Shown: positions 38,084 to 51,291, counted from the stretch's first letter. The stretch is DNA of 64,000 nt from Leptospira tipperaryensis (GCF_001729245.1 NZ_CP015217.1:1428001-1492000); one strand, 5' to 3'. Translations and numbers: made by a program. Notes: a model not told the origin generated them from the letters alone.

Positions 38084-38386
38084 TTATAGTAAAGAACAAG
38101 CAACCTGCAAATATAATTTTATCCGGTAATTTCCAATTGCTTGCGTTGCAAATGAATAAGTGATTGATTCAACTTCTCCATCTTTACTTACATTCTCATT
38201 TACATCAATGTCGTAATCACGAGGACCATTCTTAAATCGAGCAATCTTCTTTAGAGTCGATAGATCATAATCTGAAACGGCCTGTAAGTGAAATTCCCGT
38301 TTGCATTTGAAGCTATCGAAAAAGGACTTTGATTCAATTCTTTGTTTATATCTATGGCGTTGATTGCAAAAACGACACCTTCCCAT
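38084..38386 (-). CDS. Small cassette ORF, hypothetical, possibly frameshifted
   Basis: From ATG 38386 the frame gives about 100 residues: a Cys/basic-rich start (MGRCRFCNQ...) and a more natural C-terminus (SDYDLSTLKKIARFKNGPRD, ITYSFATQAIGNYRIKLYLQ). The overlapping alternative frame reads VVFAINAIDINKELNQSPFS, then IASNANGNFTYRPFQ, and looks more protein-like at the N-terminus, suggesting that the true gene crosses a frameshift near 38280. The attC-like site begins 12 bp upstream of the start, so this would be the first gene after that site. Identity unknown. Confidence 0.35.
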   Translation of the reverse strand: MGRCRFCNQRHRYKQRIESKSFFDSFKCKREFHLQAVSDYDLSTLKKIARFKNGPRDYDIDVNENVSKDGEVESITYSFATQAIGNYRIKLYLQVACSLL

Positions 38387-38397
38387 GGCCTTATTTC

Positions 38398-38567
38398 GTC
38401 TAACGATGTAAACCTTATCGACCTTGTCCGTAGCTGAGCCTCTGGTGGAGGAGTTAGCGTCGGCACATCTCCTTGCTAAGCAAGACGAGTGACAAAGCGG
38501 AATTTGGCGAAGCCCAAGCAAGGGTGAGCGGACGATCCCGAAGCGCCGCGACAATTTTTAGTTATGC
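38398..38567 (-). other. attC-like recombination site B
   Basis: On the minus strand it starts GCATAAC (38567-38561) and ends GTTAGAC (38404-38398), matching the attC consensus ends RYYYAAC and GTTRRRY with a one-base deviation in the first. Total 170 bp. It lies 12 bp after the stop of the gene at 38580, the standard position for an attC at the 3' end of a cassette gene. It shares GTGACAAAGC and TGGCG-AGCCC blocks with site A, but internal complementarity is weaker. Confidence 0.45.
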
Positions 38568-38579
38568 GCCACAATCACG

Positions 38580-39293
38580 TTATTCCCGTGGAATTGAACA
38601 TATAAGTTCTACGGAGCTAAAAAACCATCCGTAATGGTGCAAAGCGTAAGAGGGGAATTCATCATATGCAGATACATAATACCACTTCCCTTTTTCACCT
38701 TTTTGGGTATATTCTTCGGTAGACACTGCAACACATCCTAAATCATAACCTTCCGGAAGAAAAGCAGTCACCGAAGTAGTCCCGTCGTTCATATTAAATC
38801 TTTCCATCGGAGATTTAGATGCCGATTCAGACGGACGGGTAAAGAGGACGCCCGAGACTGGAATCTTAGCTCGCCCTTTAAGAATTCTCACAGAAACACC
38901 ATACGCTTTGCGAATAGAACCTGCGGGGACAACTCTCGAAATACTTGGATAACGCTTATGACCATGGCATACTAAATACGCTAAGGCCATTAGGTCCTTC
39001 GAAGTTTCCTGAACGAAACAGTTCATAATGATTTCTGAAGAAGGCTTAGAAAAGTTACCTGACATTGGATATTCTTCACATTGATTTCTAAATAGTTTAA
39101 AACGGTATTTTTCTTTTCGAACTTGCCCGCGGCATGCGCCACCACCTGCAATATTTGGTTCAATATAGTAAGTTTCATCTTCGTAGATATGTAAGACACT
39201 ACCACCAAGCAACCAGGATCCTATTTCTGGCCTTGCTTGGATATCTACGGAAAAGATTAAAACTAAAGTTAATGAAAAAAGAAATACTTTCAT
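38580..39293 (-). CDS. Secreted hypothetical protein
   Basis: About 237 residues from ATG 39293. Signal peptide MKVFLFSLTLVLIFSVDIQA. The mature protein has several cysteines (GGGACRG, RNQCEEY, NCFVQ, LVCHG, LGCVAV, LICSI), suggesting disulfide-bonded periplasmic or secreted folding. Family not recognised. A longer frame from 39401 would start inside a half attC-like sequence and was rejected. An attC-like site follows the stop by 12 bp, making it a candidate cassette gene. Confidence 0.6.
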   Translation of the reverse strand: MKVFLFSLTLVLIFSVDIQARPEIGSWLLGGSVLHIYEDETYYIEPNIAGGGACRGQVRKEKYRFKLFRNQCEEYPMSGNFSKPSSEIIMNCFVQETSKDLMALAYLVCHGHKRYPSISRVVPAGSIRKAYGVSVRILKGRAKIPVSGVLFTRPSESASKSPMERFNMNDGTTSVTAFLPEGYDLGCVAVSTEEYTQKGEKGKWYYVSAYDEFPSYALHHYGWFFSSVELICSIPRE

Positions 39294-39315
39294 TTTGTGA
39301 ATATGGCGAACGCAG

Positions 39316-39340
39316 AGAGAAGCCGAAGTTAGACGAAGTG
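39316..39340. other. Half attC-like sequence
   Basis: On the plus strand GAGAAGCCGAAGTTAGACGA closely matches the end of site A (GAGAAGCCGGAGTTATGC) and contains a perfect GTTAGAC at 39328-39334. A partner with matching inner complement is not evident; GTTAAAC (about 39381) is the nearest GTTRRRY. Possibly a degenerate or truncated site. Confidence 0.35.
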
Positions 39341-39403
39341 CGGCTACTAATTTCCGCAATATTCCATTTAGAATGTTTCCGAACAATCTATAGTTAAACA
39401 AAA

Positions 39404-39874
39404 CTATAATTTTCTAAACCCAAATTCTAATATTGCCGAATTAAATAGAGCATTGTCCTTCGTATTTAGTCTGCGACGCTTTTCACTTAATATCGAAATA
39501 AAACAATCAATGTATTGATTTCGATAAGCTGTTCCATTTTTAATGGAAAAATTAATTTCTAAAAATATTCTTCCGTCTTTAACAATACTTTTATATTCAA
39601 TCTCTTTATGATATTCACCATTTAACTTAATGGAAATCAGCGATGCAAATGTAGATGAAAGATAGTCATTTGAACCAATAACGATCTGATAATCTCCCGT
39701 GTCTTTTGTTTCCAAACGAGTCGTAATACGTAAATTATCAGTAACATTAAAATTTATGTAAAAAGGATAGTCTGAAACTGCTTTATACCCTTGTTTTCCT
39801 TCCTCACTCGATATTTGTTTTAGCGAGAATAAATAAACGAAGATAAAACTAAGCAAAATATAATTGTATTTCAT
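39404..39874 (-). CDS. Secreted hypothetical protein
   Basis: 156 residues starting MKYNYILLSFIFVYLFSLKQ, a signal peptide probably cut near ISSEEG. The mature part is beta-rich (for example LRITTRLETKDTGDYQIVIG, then EIEYKSIVKDGRIFLEINFS), perhaps a small Ig-like or jelly-roll fold. Family not recognised. It follows attC-like site A (39929-40113) on the minus strand by about 55 bp, as expected for a cassette gene. Low-GC composition like the neighbouring lipoproteins. Confidence 0.6.
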   Translation of the reverse strand: MKYNYILLSFIFVYLFSLKQISSEEGKQGYKAVSDYPFYINFNVTDNLRITTRLETKDTGDYQIVIGSNDYLSSTFASLISIKLNGEYHKEIEYKSIVKDGRIFLEINFSIKNGTAYRNQYIDCFISILSEKRRRLNTKDNALFNSAILEFGFRKL

Positions 39875-39928
39875 AAATCTTTTAATTGTAAATATTTTCT
39901 TTTCACATCAATTTACAAGCCGCATTTC

Positions 39929-40113
39929 GTCTAACGAAAGAGGCTTCTCGACGTTGCGGCCGCAAGCGCTTGTGCGCGCCGCGGTTGGCACGAGGTTCGA
40001 GGCGCCTTAAGCGCCGGCTCGCGAACCGAAGTGACAAAGCAATGTGGCGGAGCCCGTAGTGAGTCCGAGCGGGAACCGTGAGTGACGAACGGAGCGAGAA
40101 GCCGGAGTTATGC
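39929..40113 (-). other. attC-like recombination site A
   Basis: 185 bp, GC-rich and rich in inverted repeats. On the minus strand it begins GCATAAC (40113-40107) and ends GTTAGAC (39935-39929), a perfect GTTRRRY end. The inner arms are complementary: GGCTTCTC (near 39941) pairs with GAGAAGCC (near 40096), giving the R''-L''-L'-R' stem order of attC sites. Small hairpins lie inside. It follows the stop of the AHSA1-like gene at 40152 by about 40 bp. A minus-strand 76-codon frame across it is an artefact of the palindromes. Confidence 0.7.
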
Positions 40114-40127
40114 GAAGCTCGCCGCGC
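40107..40127. repeat. Left copy of 21-bp inverted flank around the AHSA1 gene
   Basis: The segment starts GTTATGCGAAGCTCGCC and continues to 40127. The right copy at 40655-40675 is its inverted form with one mismatch (20 of 21). Confidence 0.8.
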
Positions 40128-40151
40128 CCGCAAGCATTGCCCTCTGGCGAC

Positions 40152-40583
40152 TCAAGTTGGTTCTACGATTCTCTTGATCGTAGTCAGAACCTCCCGCCAA
40201 AACTCACCCGAGCGAAGTTTCTGGGGCTCCGTGGGGATGTTTTCCTCGGACACAGAGAGGCGGACAGAATCTCCTTGGCCATGCAATTGAAAGGTCCAGG
40301 TGCGATAGTTCTCGGGCACATCCGGTATGCCTTCCAGATCGCTCCAGTGTGTGTAGCGCAGGGTTCTTTCCGGAGTGAACTCAAGGATTGTCCCTTTCTC
40401 GAGATAGCGGGTTCCCTTAAACTCGCCTTGGAAAGTAATTGGCGAACCTTCTTCCCAGGTTGTTGCAACTTGAGCTCCCCAAAAGTATTCCCTGGCCAAG
40501 TCAGGGTTTGTGAGAGCTTCCCAGACAGCAGCTGCGCTTCCGGCAATAGTGCTGGATGATTCTGAAGTATATCCGTGTGGCAC
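40152..40583 (-). CDS. SRPBCC / AHSA1-family protein on a GC-rich cassette
   Basis: About 143 residues from a GTG at 40583 with AAGGA about 9 nt upstream. An ATG at 40631 would add 16 residues with no family similarity. The fold is recognised from STIAGSAAAVWEALTNPDLA, EYFWGAQVATTWEEGSPITF, GEFKGTRYLEKGTILEFTPE and DVPENYRTWTFQLHGQGDSV: the SRPBCC/START-like ligand-binding family (AHSA1 type). Such proteins bind hydrophobic ligands or assist a chaperone; the ligand is unknown. GC content and codon choice are clearly higher than neighbouring island genes, and the gene is enclosed by 21-bp inverted flanks, both signs of acquisition as a cassette. Confidence 0.8.
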   Translation of the reverse strand: MPHGYTSESSSTIAGSAAAVWEALTNPDLAREYFWGAQVATTWEEGSPITFQGEFKGTRYLEKGTILEFTPERTLRYTHWSDLEGIPDVPENYRTWTFQLHGQGDSVRLSVSEENIPTEPQKLRSGEFWREVLTTIKRIVEPT

Positions 40584-40654
40584 GTCGACGTTCCTTGAGC
40601 CAGAGTGACATGTGTGTCCGATTTCAAGCAACTGTTTTTGTTACTGCCAGTTCC

Positions 40655-40675
40655 GCGCGGCGAGTTTCGCATAAC
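40655..40675. repeat. Right copy of 21-bp inverted flank, abutting the 57-bp repeats
   Basis: GCGCGGCGAGTTTCGCATAAC. It carries GCATAAC, an attC-type end, and merges directly into repeat cluster 3 (CTCATCAATATGCGAAGTTCG). Confidence 0.75.
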
Positions 40676-40676
40676 T

Positions 40677-40876
40677 CATCAATATGCGAAGTTCGTCTAA
40701 ACACAACCGCAGTTTTCGCACAAAAGCCAACTCCTTCAATATACGAAGTTCGTCTAAACACAGCCGCAGTTTTCACTCAAAACCAAACTCCTCAATATAC
40801 GAAGTTCGTATAAACGCGGCCTGAGCTCTCACACAAAACCAACTCCTTCAATATACGAAGTTCGTATAAACGCAGT
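40677..40876 (+). repeat. Cluster 3 of 56-57 bp repeat (4 units)
   Basis: The core CGAAGTTCG occurs at 40687, 40744, 40800 and 40856 (spacing 57, 56, 56). Units also share CAATAT(A/G)CGAAG on the left and TCTAAAC or TATAAACGC on the right. The last two units read ATACGAAGTTCGTAT, a perfect palindrome. They lie between the AHSA1 cassette and glyQS. Confidence 0.9.
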
Positions 40877-40931
40877 CGCGGCCCAAGCCGCCTTTCTTCC
40901 GAGAAGTCCCGAATTTTTTACAAAAGAATTC

Positions 40932-42326
40932 TTACAATCTCTCAAACAACCAGGTTGCAAGTTTGTCGACGGGAACCCTTTCTTGGGACATACTATCTCT
41001 TTCTCTCACGGTCACGGTATTGTCTTTTAGAGTATCATAATCTACTGTTATACAAAAAGGAGTTCCTATCTCGTCTTGTCTTCTGTATCTCTTTCCGATG
41101 GCCCCGCCGTCGTCGTATTCAATGTTGCCGAGTTTTGCGAGATCCGCAAAGATTTCTCTGGATTTTTCGGGAAGACCGTCCTTTTTCATCAGAGGAAATA
41201 CGGCTGCTTTTACGGGAGCGATCTTGGGAGAAAAACGAAGGACGGTTCGGACTTCTCCGTCGGGAAGTTTTTCCTCTTCATAAGCGTCGGTTACTACCGC
41301 GAGAAAAAGGCGATTCACACCTAACGCGGGTTCAACGACAAAAGGAATAAACTTTTTATTCTGAACCTGGTCCTGATACTTCAGGTCTTCCCCTGAAAAT
41401 TTCTGGTGTTGGTTTAGATCGTAGTCGGTTCTGGAAGCGATTCCCCAGAGCTCACCCCAGCCGAAGTTGTATTTGAATTCTATATCCGAGGTTCCTTCGC
41501 TGTAAAAAGACAATTCTTCTTTTTCGTGTTCTCTCACTCTTAAGTTTTCTTTTTTGATTCCTACTTGTTCGGTGAGCCATTTCATACAATAGTCCACCCA
41601 GTGTGTGAACCATTCTTTCTGAGTTCCGGGTTCGCAGAAGAATTCCATTTCCATCTGTTCGAATTCTCTCGTTCTAAAGACGAACTGACGGGCCATGATT
41701 TCGTTTCGGAAAGACTTTCCGATCTGAGCGATTCCAAAAGGAATCTTTCTTCTCGTAGTGGAGACCACATTCTTAAAATTTAAAAAGATACCTTGGGCGG
41801 TTTCCGGACGAAGATAAATGTCGAGTGCGTCTTCCGCGCTCGCTCCGTGAGAAGTCTTGAACATAAGATTGAAGTCTCTCGCCTCGGTGAATGTTCCCCT
41901 TTGTCCGCAGTTCGGGCAGGCGAAATTGTTTTCCTTGATCACCTCGTTCATCTTTTCCAGAGTGAGGCCGGTCGCAAAACCTTCTCCCTTTTGGTCTTCG
42001 AGGAACTTGTCAGCGCGGATTCGGGTCTTACAATTCTTACAATCGATCAACGGATCGGTGAAGTTGGAAACGTGTCCGGATGCTTCCCAAACCTTAGGGT
42101 TCAGAAGAATGGAAGAATCCAGTCCGACTACGTCTTCTCTTAAATGAACAAAATACTTCCACCAGAGTTGTTTTAAGTTTTGGAGAAGTTCGACTCCGTA
42201 AGGACCGTAATCGAAGGTGTTTGAGAGTCCTCCGTAAATTTCAGAACCGGGATAAACAAACCCTCTACGTTTACAGACGGATACAATTTCCTTCAAAGAG
42301 GAATCGAGACTTTCTTTCTTTTCCAT
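40932..42326 (-). CDS. glyQS: Glycine--tRNA ligase (single-chain, class II)
   Basis: 464 residues, the eukaryote/archaea-like alpha2 glycyl-tRNA synthetase that charges tRNA-Gly. Landmarks are VCKRRGFVYPGSEIYGGLSN and DYGPYGVELLQNLK near the N-terminus, HVSNFTDPLIDCKNCKTRIRA (zinc-like cysteines), RPETAQGIFLNFKNVV, FRNEIMARQFVFRTREFEQM (motif 2) and EPALGVNRLFLAVV (motif 3) near the C-terminal anticodon-binding part, ending LATWLFERL. Length is usual for bacterial members of this type. Divergently arranged with the TonB-like gene; downstream (minus) are repeat cluster 3 and the cassette region, so glyQS marks the conserved side of the island. Confidence 0.95.
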   Translation of the reverse strand: MEKKESLDSSLKEIVSVCKRRGFVYPGSEIYGGLSNTFDYGPYGVELLQNLKQLWWKYFVHLREDVVGLDSSILLNPKVWEASGHVSNFTDPLIDCKNCKTRIRADKFLEDQKGEGFATGLTLEKMNEVIKENNFACPNCGQRGTFTEARDFNLMFKTSHGASAEDALDIYLRPETAQGIFLNFKNVVSTTRRKIPFGIAQIGKSFRNEIMARQFVFRTREFEQMEMEFFCEPGTQKEWFTHWVDYCMKWLTEQVGIKKENLRVREHEKEELSFYSEGTSDIEFKYNFGWGELWGIASRTDYDLNQHQKFSGEDLKYQDQVQNKKFIPFVVEPALGVNRLFLAVVTDAYEEEKLPDGEVRTVLRFSPKIAPVKAAVFPLMKKDGLPEKSREIFADLAKLGNIEYDDGGAIGKRYRRQDEIGTPFCITVDYDTLKDNTVTVRERDSMSQERVPVDKLATWLFERL

Positions 42327-42446
42327 GTGCCCAGGATTTTGCTCTGGATTCGGGAATAAAGTATTTTAATTCTCTCTTTGGAAGGATTTCTTGTTTGCCT
42401 AAGCTCCTTCCCCGGGTCGAATGGTTGATAGAAATCCGTTTTGCAG

Positions 42447-44125
<1,679 letters not shown>

Positions 44126-44129
<4 letters not shown>

Positions 44130-44892
44130 GCGTAGACGTCGCACTTCTCGGGTTTCTTTCCATTCTTCCTTGGGGATTTTTTCTGATCCTTCTTTTTCCG
44201 GGAAAGAATACTCCACAGAGAATTTTCTTAATTCTTCTCGCGCTTTTTTTGGGTTATCTTTCCACAGAGATCGTATTAAAATTACATCCTATCTTTTGGC
44301 CGGACGTGAAGATGGCCGCTCCCAAAAGAGCAGGACATATTCTTACGCAGACGGCTCACATCGCATTCATCCAAGCGGGGATGATGGAAGAATTCTGCAA
44401 AGGAATTTTGATTCTTTTTGCGGGACTTCTTCTCGCCTTCGATTGGAAGACCTACACGTTTCGTAAAGAAATGGTTTTGATCGGAGGATTTGTAGCTCTT
44501 GGGTTTGCGGGAATCGAAAACGCAAACTATATCTTCAACGCAAAGGAAGAGGATAGAATTGCGATGTTTGTGGGAAGGACGATTCGATCTTCCAACGCTC
44601 ACTTTCTTATCAATCTTTGTTTTGCCCTTGCCTTTGTGAAATCGAATCTAAAAGAACCGAAGGACAGGCCCGTATATCTTTTTTTAGCGTTTCTTCTCGC
44701 GGTCTCTCAACACGGGCTCTTCAACTTTTTTGTACTTCCTCAGGCTCGTTTTGGAGGATGGCTTTCCACTGCGCTCTTTATAGGAATCTGGGTTTGGATC
44801 GTAAAAGACTTTCGGACTTTCATCACTGAGGATGAAATCCTAGATGACAGTCCGGTCGAAGCGGAAATTTTGGATACGACCCGAGAAACAAG

Positions 44893-44896
<4 letters not shown>
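44126..44896 (+). CDS. PrsW-family intramembrane metalloprotease
   Basis: 256 residues, about seven TM helices. Catalytic-type motifs: Glu88-Glu89 in MMEEFCKG (EExxK), Glu131-Asn132 in GIENANYIF and His196 in QHGLFNFF, matching the conserved residues of PrsW/CPBP-like metalloproteases. Such enzymes cleave membrane proteins, for example anti-sigma factors. The ATG overlaps the upstream stop (ATGA). The C-terminal tail is acidic and cytoplasmic-like. A role in processing surface or regulatory proteins is inferred. Confidence 0.85.
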
Positions 44897-45795
<899 letters not shown>

Positions 45796-45799
45796 ACCG

Positions 45800-46786
<987 letters not shown>

Positions 46787-46793
46787 GGTGGCT

Positions 46794-46920
46794 GGGTCGC
46801 ATTGATTCACTCAGCGCAAAGCTTTCCTATGGGTCGCATTGATTCACTCAACGCAATGCTCTCTAAGGATCGCATTGCGGGGGGAAAGGCTTCCCCCTCG
46901 CTTCAGCCGCGATCGCGGCT
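46794..46920. repeat. 37-bp direct repeats and GC-rich palindromes downstream of adenosine kinase
   Basis: GGGTCGCATTGATTCACTCA occurs at 46794 and 46831, and a third partial copy (GGATCGCATTG) starts near 46867. Within a unit GCATTG pairs with CAATGC. Then come GGGGGAA/TTCCCCC and the perfect palindrome AGCCGCGATCGCGGCT (46905-46920). No T-run follows, so terminator function is uncertain. Confidence 0.7.
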
Positions 46921-47358
46921 TTCGCTCCCCCCCTTCGCCGGGAAATTTTTTTCTGTTATAAGCCCGGACCCCATCTTTTCTAATTTCGGGGAAATTCCAT
47001 AGGGACTTAATAAAAATCAATTTTTTGAATATAATCAATGTTGAATGTTTTGCACTCGTTTCGGATTTTGTCTCTGATTTGTTTGGAAAGTGAGTTGTAT
47101 CGTTGGAAGCCCAAGCAAGATAGCGTCGACCGTTCTTTAGAGTGAATTTGTCGGAGTTCCGACAATGCAGTGGAGGAGAAAATTTTCTTGAAAGAATTAG
47201 GATTTTGAGATATAGGAAAGTTTCCGGATTTTTCCCACCGACCCACCACCTCCACCCAATCAGGGTGGGGCGCGCGTCTTTCACGGTAAAGCTGTCGGAA
47301 CTACGACAAAGCCAATTCTAAAGCTAAAAATTTTTCTGATGAAAGTCGGAGCTTTGCT
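46921..47358. other. Intergenic region with palindromic GGAACT-type elements
   Basis: About 440 bp without a convincing gene (an 82-codon minus frame is unsupported). It holds TTGTCGGAGTTCCGACAA (47148-47165) and TGTCGGAACTACGACA (47293-47308), two palindromic elements of the same type. The element inside the MITE at 16.5 kb carries related GGAACT sequences. Confidence 0.6.
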
Positions 47359-48648
47359 TTAAGGACAAGTCAGTGAAACTTGAACTTCAGATCGAGGAGC
47401 GTTTTCGGGAACCGTGAACGTCGTTTCTCTTACGATCGTTTCCGGATAACCGTCCACTCGCGCGAGATCTCCTAAACAACGAATTCTATATTCTCCCGAG
47501 TGAATGTATTTCATTCTTGTCAGAGCGCCTTGCACGGGAGAGGATATCAGAGGTAATTTCGTCTCTATATTCGTTTCGCTCGTCCGATAGATTCCGTAGT
47601 AATGAGTCGTGGACGCGGTCCCGCCTAACACCACTAAGTTGGAAGCGATCTCGGGACGAATGATTCTCGAGCGAAGAAGAAGACCTCCACCCATATTGGA
47701 CTGGCCGTTGTGATCGGCGTCGCCTTTCCAATCGCTTACCGCGACTAACGTTCTCACGCCCCCCAAACCGGAAACATAAGAATGGACCATAAGATTTTCC
47801 TTCAGGTTCATTCTCACTTCCAGAATGTAAGGATCAAATCCGGGATACACGAGCATATCCCGATCGCCGTCTTCCACGGTGTAGAGAAGAGGGAACACAA
47901 GAGGAGGAAAAAGAGTCTGAGTCGTCGAATCCGCAGTAGGTTGATAACTCAAACGAGGAACGATATTCACTCCGGGAACTCTATAGTTATCAAATAAAGT
48001 CAGGTTGGAAAAAGTAAGCCCGGGTTCGGTCGCCCATGCAGTTACAAGAGAACGAAGATACATCCCCGTATAATAGTATTGAACGGGTCCGTTTCCAAAA
48101 GCTCCCCAATCGGTGGCTGAAGTCGGATCGTTGGAAGGATAAGCCACTCCCTCGCCGTTGAAAAATTGAATCGCTTTGAGTTCTCCGTCGTTTAAACGAC
48201 AAGAATTCGAATTTGTCGTATAAGGAATCGTACAAAACACCTGACGATTCGGAGCGATCTCGTCCCAGAATTTTTTTGTGTCCTTTACGTTCTTGATCAA
48301 ACTCAAATTGAAAAGACCTTCTTGGTATTTCGAAGACATCCGAATCTCGCCGATATCGATAAAGATAGGAAGACCACTCGCCAAAGGAATTCCGGAAGTA
48401 TCAAAAACGGGGTCCAGTCCGGCTCCGGTCGCGTCCCGATAGATCTGTCCGGTTCCGTTTGAATACGATTCAAAACCAATCGGATTATCCGTAGCGTACG
48501 TTCCCTTTGCTAAAAGAAGCATTCTCTGATTGAAGAGAGTGCTGATTACAGGGTCGCTCGAACCCTTTCCGTTCCAATTTCCCACCCTACAAAAAAATAA
48601 AAGAGAACTGGAAAGAAGCAGAACAAATAAGAAAGAAGATCGGTTCAT
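47359..48648 (-). CDS. Putative lipoprotein, hypothetical
   Basis: 429 residues from ATG 48648. Signal peptide MNRSSFLFVLLLSSSLLFFC with Cys directly after LLFF, a spirochaetal-type lipobox. The mature protein is beta-rich with repeated aromatic/Gly-Thr patterns and no recognised domain. It overlaps the upstream outer-membrane gene by ATGA, so the pair is translationally coupled and likely acts together at the cell surface. Cell-surface location is inferred from the lipobox. Confidence 0.7.
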   Translation of the reverse strand: MNRSSFLFVLLLSSSLLFFCRVGNWNGKGSSDPVISTLFNQRMLLLAKGTYATDNPIGFESYSNGTGQIYRDATGAGLDPVFDTSGIPLASGLPIFIDIGEIRMSSKYQEGLFNLSLIKNVKDTKKFWDEIAPNRQVFCTIPYTTNSNSCRLNDGELKAIQFFNGEGVAYPSNDPTSATDWGAFGNGPVQYYYTGMYLRSLVTAWATEPGLTFSNLTLFDNYRVPGVNIVPRLSYQPTADSTTQTLFPPLVFPLLYTVEDGDRDMLVYPGFDPYILEVRMNLKENLMVHSYVSGLGGVRTLVAVSDWKGDADHNGQSNMGGGLLLRSRIIRPEIASNLVVLGGTASTTHYYGIYRTSETNIETKLPLISSPVQGALTRMKYIHSGEYRIRCLGDLARVDGYPETIVRETTFTVPENAPRSEVQVSLTCP

Positions 48649-49469
48649 AAGAATATACTCACCATCAATCCAAATTGAAAGAATTCAGCGTCCACCACTC
48701 TGTAGTAGTTAGGGTTTGTCAGTCTCGAATCGCTGTAAGGACTTGCGTAGTAGTATTTCGACTCCGCAGGAGCGTCCAACTGAGATTCGTAGATTTTATT
48801 GTAATCGATCCGAATTCCAATTCGAATTTTTTTACCGGCGACAAAACTTGTCTCCAAACCGATGAGCATCATCGGATCCCAGCGAGAAGTATTGGAAGGT
48901 CTCGCGACGACAAACGCTTCTCCGCCGCCGGCTCGAATGATAAAAGAGATCGGAAGATCGAGAGGAATCTTATAACCTAACGCGAGATAAACGGGGATCG
49001 TAGTCAAAGCTCTTTCCGTAGCCGAAAGGTAGTTGGCGTAAAAAGCTCCCATCTCCAGGTAAAAAATCCAGGGCCAAGGAATTCTAAAAAAGAAACCTCC
49101 GCCGAGGGTCGTATCCAAATATTTCTGAGTTTCGGTTCCGGGCCAAGGATTGGAAGCTCCCATCCAAACTCCAATCTCCGGTTTTCGATTATCGTAGAAC
49201 GAACCCGCGTTCTTTTCCTGTTCTTCTTCCTCGGCTTCCGCTTCTTCGTCTTCTTTGGAAACGATTCCACTCGAAGGAAGACTTCCCGATTGAGCCACCG
49301 GTCTCGGAATAAAATCGGTAAAGAATTTATTTTTTATAAAGTCCGGTTGATAACCGCCTAAAAGTTCAAAAACCCCCGGCTTCTTAGGAGACGCGGAAAG
49401 AATTCCCGGAACGAGGGTCAAAAAAAGTAGAAGGGAACGTTTGGTCGAAGTTCGAGAACAAGATAACAT
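48645..49469 (-). CDS. Outer membrane protein, hypothetical
   Basis: 274 residues; signal sequence within MLSCSRTSTKRSLLLFLTLV ending near LSASPKK. An acidic low-complexity stretch (KEDEEAEAEEEEQEK) is followed by alternating beta-strand segments rich in aromatic residues (WIFYLEMGAFYANYLSATER, then GGFFFRIPWPW, and GLMVSIFL at the end), consistent with a small beta-barrel. The stop overlaps the next gene's ATG. The preceding gene truA is separated by 2 bp, suggesting a longer operon. Confidence 0.7.
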   Translation of the reverse strand: MLSCSRTSTKRSLLLFLTLVPGILSASPKKPGVFELLGGYQPDFIKNKFFTDFIPRPVAQSGSLPSSGIVSKEDEEAEAEEEEQEKNAGSFYDNRKPEIGVWMGASNPWPGTETQKYLDTTLGGGFFFRIPWPWIFYLEMGAFYANYLSATERALTTIPVYLALGYKIPLDLPISFIIRAGGGEAFVVARPSNTSRWDPMMLIGLETSFVAGKKIRIGIRIDYNKIYESQLDAPAESKYYYASPYSDSRLTNPNYYRVVDAEFFQFGLMVSIFL

Positions 49470-49471
49470 GA

Positions 49472-51147
<1,676 letters not shown>

Positions 51148-51203
51148 ATTCTTATCTTTGAAAAACCCGAAAAAAACAAGCGTAAGCTGTCAATTCGGAC
51201 ACC

Positions 51204-51242
<39 letters not shown>

Positions 51243-51291
51243 GTGTTGCCCCGGGCCTTGAATCCGGAGAAACTTTGGAAAAGGTTAACCG

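Noticed and set aside
38084..38554. 156-codon minus-strand frame starting at 38554
   Set aside because: Its first half is translated attC-like sequence; a start at 38386 is more plausible.
39903..40133. 76-codon minus-strand frame
   Set aside because: It is produced by the GC-rich inverted repeats of attC-like site A.
40677..40876. loxP-like site
   Set aside because: TATACGAAGTT resembles a loxP arm, but the spacer and partner arm are absent and the units are tandem repeats.
47007..47255. 82-codon minus-strand frame
   Set aside because: It crosses the palindromic element, lacks a ribosome-binding site and shows no domain.
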